This document shows, piece after piece, positions 59,716 to 64,000 of a stretch of DNA of 64,000 bases. The position numbers were made by a program, and so were the translations under genes. The first letter of the stretch is position 1, and the number at the start of each line of letters is the position of its first letter. The notes beneath the pieces were generated by a model. It made no database searches and was not told where the DNA came from. It saw only the letters and a list, made by a program, of their open reading frames with translations. The stretch is from Emergomyces orientalis (lineage: Eukaryota; Ascomycota; Eurotiomycetes; Onygenales; Ajellomycetaceae), in NCBI GenBank assembly GCA_002110485.1, contig MOWL01000045.1:1736001-1800000 (forward strand). The letters are read 5' to 3'.

Positions 59716-62700
59716 AAGCTATAAACGACTTGACATTTTGTGCTTGGGTTATTTTCCCTTTCCCGAATGGAGTGGAAATTTTCAATCTTGTGTCTGCCGC
59801 TGGAGTTGGTTCGAGAGTGCTTTGGGGATTTATTTTTCTTTTACGCTTAAAAGTGTCAGTCTGCCATCTCAAACCAATCTTGTCATATCGGCATATACGG
59901 CGTTTATTACATTGGCTTTTTTTTTTATATATTTTTTTTACGGCTTGCTATTTTCGGTCGCCCGGTTGGGTTACAAATAGTTACTCATCGCGATTTTCTA
60001 TTCCCACACTCAACATCCAGCACAGTTTTGGTGGATTTCAGGATACCGTCTAAAAGGATATTGCGCTCAAAGAAAGAAAACACAAGAAGAAAGATCATTG
60101 GCATGAATTTGCTGATTCCTAAATTATTTTTGCACCTAGCATCTGTTGACACCTATATCTAGTTTTAGTCCTTTCAGATACCCATATTTGTTTTCCAAAC
60201 CCGTTGAGTCTACATTGATTTTGGTTAGATAGCTATTGGCAGGGACGGCGTTTCGACTTTGATATTGAGCCTACTCTTCTTACCTCTATTTTATGTATAT
60301 AGCTTACATTTATTTATTTCATTTCTGTATTTGATTTCTTCTCATCTTGTTCTCTATTAATCTCTTCCCCTGAATTACCATGAAAGTTCCAAACATAGAC
60401 ATCTCAAGGAAACCATCTGTTTTGGTGTCAAGGCAGTGTGGTGCAGCCAAGTCTACGTTAAAAACGCCATGCTGGATAGGTGTGGGGGAATCCCAGAGCA
60501 GATTTGCCCCTCTCTCGTATTGCCGCAAGAACAACACGGGCAACGAATGCCTTTGAGCAGAGCAAAATACGAACCCGCAATTCAAGACACGAGCATTCAT
60601 TGGCTAACAAAGTGATCTAAGTGAGGCAGAGGGCAAGTTTGGAGAGCACCATGTCAAAACAGAGCTCAAGCCCCAAGATAAAGGCTCCGTTAAACCCGAG
60701 CTAAATAATTAGGTAAGTAGTGCCCGCTGTATCCCCGCACTCCCCCCCACCTTTATCCTTGATCATTCTCTGTTCATTTTTATTTTTTAACCTTTGCAGC
60801 AAGATCATTTTCGAATACGAGGTTCACAATTGGCGCGCCGAGCCATATTTCTCTTTATTCTCCGCCCGAAAAACATCCGTTTACCCGTTCTCACCTCGTT
60901 CCTTGGTTTGACTCTCTTTGTCATTGATCACATCAGCATGAATTTGAAATGCTAGGGGCCTTCAGAGCGTCTCAGGAAACGGAGTCCTGATCAAACTGCG
61001 CCAACTCGGTGAAGTGGGCAAGCTATTGATCTAGTCAAGTTTCATGGTAGATTAACCCGCTCGTATATCTTGTTGGATACAACCAGATAATACCGGGAAT
61101 GGAATATTGTTTCTTTCATAGTTGATTAGCAAAAAGCTGTTCGCGCTGAGATGCATACAGCACAGAGTGAGAAACAGAACTAGTTTCTTTCCTTGCGTTT
61201 ATGTACAGGGATTTCCAGGTTCAAATGTTGACACACGACCAGCATTGTTGTCGATAAGTTTTTGGTAATTGGCCAAAAATCCCCGGGGTATCGAAAGTGC
61301 AACGAGAGCTTCGTCAATTGCAATCCATGACATCCCAATCCTGTTTCAACTCTAGTACCGGAGACCCTTTCCCATTCTCTCACAATAAAGCGGGGTAGTG
61401 GTTGAGATCGCATTGCGATGCCCCCCATTCACACGAGGATTAGGGAGTGGTAAACGGCGGTGGATGCTGTTGAAATCCTTCCACAAAACTGGAAACGTGC
61501 AGATGTGACGACTCCAATTGCTGTGCAAAAGAAAGCCCTTGCGTGTCAGTATGTGGGTTTCGTGGATAAATTTCAGCGAATCGTCGTCCCATCTCGTACT
61601 TTGTCTGAATAACGCATACGGAAGAGGCTGTATTGAAAGAAGTGCTGTGTATGTACTCCGTATTACCACATCTAGAGCGGTTAGTGGGCGTTTCGGATTT
61701 GGCTGTCCTGTATAAATGTGGATGGGCTTTATCGTGTTTCTGTAGGAGAAAGTGTGGGTAAGTCGGCTGGAGAATTTGTTACAGGTCATCATCGCTGAAG
61801 ACTCCGGGCGTTTGTTTCATCGCCTTGATCGCCGCCATAATTGTCTTCAGGGGCTCGTGAGACCCGAGATCGAATTTGATCGGCGTAATGCCCTGATGAT
61901 TCTTTTGCCGCCAGCTGCCCCATGGCTATTCTCTGCCTCCATTTGTGAAGCGAAGGAGACCTTGTTGCAAAATACACCGATCTCCTGAACTTTTTTGGTT
62001 GTTGTTGAGGATGATCTGCGCTTGTACAAGTTTCTCTCGTAGTTTCCCGTCGCACGCTATCGTTCCTGTTTGCTTCATGCAGGGCTCCTGTAAAGCCATG
62101 ACCTTCTAATACGATGGAGATTGACGCTGAACCTTCGAGAGTGAACTGTCGAATGGATATCAAAGATCGTATTGATGAGTTCCCTCATACAGGTAAGCAT
62201 ACGTTTTCAAGCCCATTACCACAACCATCTGAAGTCAGGCTCAGGCCAACGCCCAATGGTTCGTAATTTCTTCCATTCTGCAGTGTGCGAGATGATGGCG
62301 CCATATGAGTAACAAACGCGGTTGAGGAGTAGTCCACGAGTCACACTCTCGCGAAGAGTGCCCAGACGCCAGTGTGAAGCTGTGTTTTTCACTCCGTCCC
62401 CAGGCTCAGGGTGCAGAGTCAGCCTTAGCCGATGGTTGGGATTCTTGGCTTGCAGTGGCTAGCCATGCCACGACGCCCACAGGCTTCTTGGATATGACCG
62501 CAGCTTGAGGCAGTGAGAGCCAGTAATAATGAAGAGAACGAGATTTCAAAAACAATGGTTAACCTGAGCAGGATTTTGCTCTTCGTGCTTAAATTGATAT
62601 GATTGAGCGTCTACATGACCAATTAGCAGACGCTGTGTTGTGAATCGATTAAGTTCATGACATAATCCGCCTTGGACTCAACCTCACTCCTGCATTATTC

Positions 62701-64000
62701 GCCGACAGACATATCTCGTCCTGTATTCATGACTGCATCCGCTGCATGACTACTATCATTAGCTCGTTTTTAGTGTTTCATGAAAAAGCGAAGCGCACGC
62801 GATCAATCGATCATTCGGTTTGAAGTCCGTTTGACCTTCAATGGCTCTGCGCTTCTCCATGTCTACTACTTTTAAACCAAAACACCGTAAAAATGTGATC
62901 CTATTTCCCGTTAAATTCCCCTTTGGAAGAAGCCTTTCACCTTCGGCTCAACTCTCTTCTATCAAACTAGATAGCCAAAGTACCCATGGCCATCATACTC
63001 CTTGAGCAATGATAAAACGAAAGAGGATATGGTAAAATAAATCCTGTGAATTCTGATAAACAGATATAAATTAGAAGAGTATGAAGATATACTTTCTAAT
63101 TAATAAAAGATGAGCACAATATTTATTTATATATTAATACTTACTCTGTTGACAGAGAGTGGATCTATCATCATGACTGGTCTTAGTGACCAACTTTCCC
63201 CTATCGAATTTTATAAGGATGGGAATGTAGTCTCTCTAATGCTCTCTAGCAATTGGTAGGATCAAGCCCAACAGAGAGAAAATCCGTCCCCAGAACTGAA
63301 AAAAAAATAAATAAATAAAAAAAAAAGGAAAAGGAAAGAAGAAGAAGAGAGCAGAAGCTAGGAAATAGAGAGCACCAAGTTATAGAAAATGGTTCAAATA
63401 AGAAGCCAGAAACAGCCAAACAACAAAGTTGGAATTTATCCCGCACAAAAAATGGTGGAGGGTAGGAACGTAGTGCTAAATACAATTCCCACCTTCAATT
63501 CGAATTTCGAACATTCCGCAGGTTAGAGCAAAAAGAAAATACTCCTTCATATTTTGCTTGTCAAATGGAAAAAGCCGCCAGCCAAAAGGTGACATAAAGA
63601 TCTAAAGATCTAAACATACTCCGCAACGTCCGGGCAGTAACAAGTAAGAAAAGGAAATAATGCAAACAAAAGCAAACCCATGCAAACACCACCCGATAAA
63701 TAAACACCCGATACAAAAACACCCATCCAAGCCCACCAACCAGAGCCAACCCGTAAGCCAGAGATTCCACAAGACAGAGGAAAGAAAGTCTCCCATGTGG
63801 ATACATGGAAGAAACTAACAAAACAAGACATTTTTAAGCCTAATTGGCAATACCAAGAACTACGCAACCAAGAAATAAGATGCAAATGCGAAACCATCGT
63901 TGGCTACTATACGCAAGTAGAAGGTTCCTGGTTGCTTACTTAGACGATGTGGGAAGTGAAGAATGTGAAAGATGGTATGCCAACAAAGGTTCGATATCAA
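59716..64000. other. Gene-poor right end
   Basis: About 4.3 kb. Between 61350 and 62165 minus-strand frames are open over 146 and 124 codons, and at 62115-62200 a plus-strand ATG frame runs into a GTAAGC donor-like site; none shows a motif I can name. A purine-rich, low-complexity run lies at 63298-63360. No tRNA or other RNA gene was found. Confidence 0.45.

Overview
The window is nuclear DNA from a filamentous ascomycete. Nearly every gene is broken by short introns of about 50-250 nt with GT...AG ends, and the intergenic spaces are long (1-6 kb) and rich in homopolymers and microsatellites. A cell-wall-integrity MAPKK of the Mkk2 type, a Rua1-type C-terminal domain protein, an epoxide hydrolase and a Thr/Pro-rich GPI wall protein fit Eurotiomycetes. 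Onygenales (Ajellomycetaceae-like) is my best guess, but it is an inference from protein character and not a database result.

Layout. 1-21 kb: a 5'-truncated membrane/coiled-coil protein (+), a single-pass membrane protein with repeated SGSI-type strands (+), a TPR + J-domain co-chaperone (-), a zinc-binding Rua1_C domain protein (-), then a 6 kb gene-poor stretch holding two probable gene relics: a UBC9-like fragment and the C-terminal part of a dynamin/SLIP-GC-like GTPase. 21-34 kb: a housekeeping block with MOT1 (-), a three-exon complex I subunit NDUFS5 gene (-) and SEC39 (+). The last two diverge from a 303 bp shared promoter. 34-43 kb: a secreted pepsin-type aspartic protease (-), a six-exon epoxide hydrolase (+) and the MAPKK mkk2 (-). 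43-64 kb: gene-poor, with an intronless protoglobin-domain protein (+), a GPI-anchored YPT-repeat wall protein (+) and a basic protein of unknown function (+).

The genes do not form an operon-like or biosynthetic cluster. They cover transcription (MOT1, Rua1_C), protein folding (J protein), ER-Golgi traffic (SEC39), respiration (NDUFS5), cell wall and signalling (mkk2, GPI protein) and secreted hydrolysis (protease). I reconstructed exon structures by hand from phase-compatible splice sites. The strongest new items are the NDUFS5 gene hidden in tiny exons, an aspartic protease with an altered second active-site motif and two possible acceptors, a stand-alone fungal protoglobin, two gene relics, and a recurring perfect 10-bp palindrome (TACCTAGGTA). 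I found no convincing tRNA, rRNA, CRISPR array or intact transposon.
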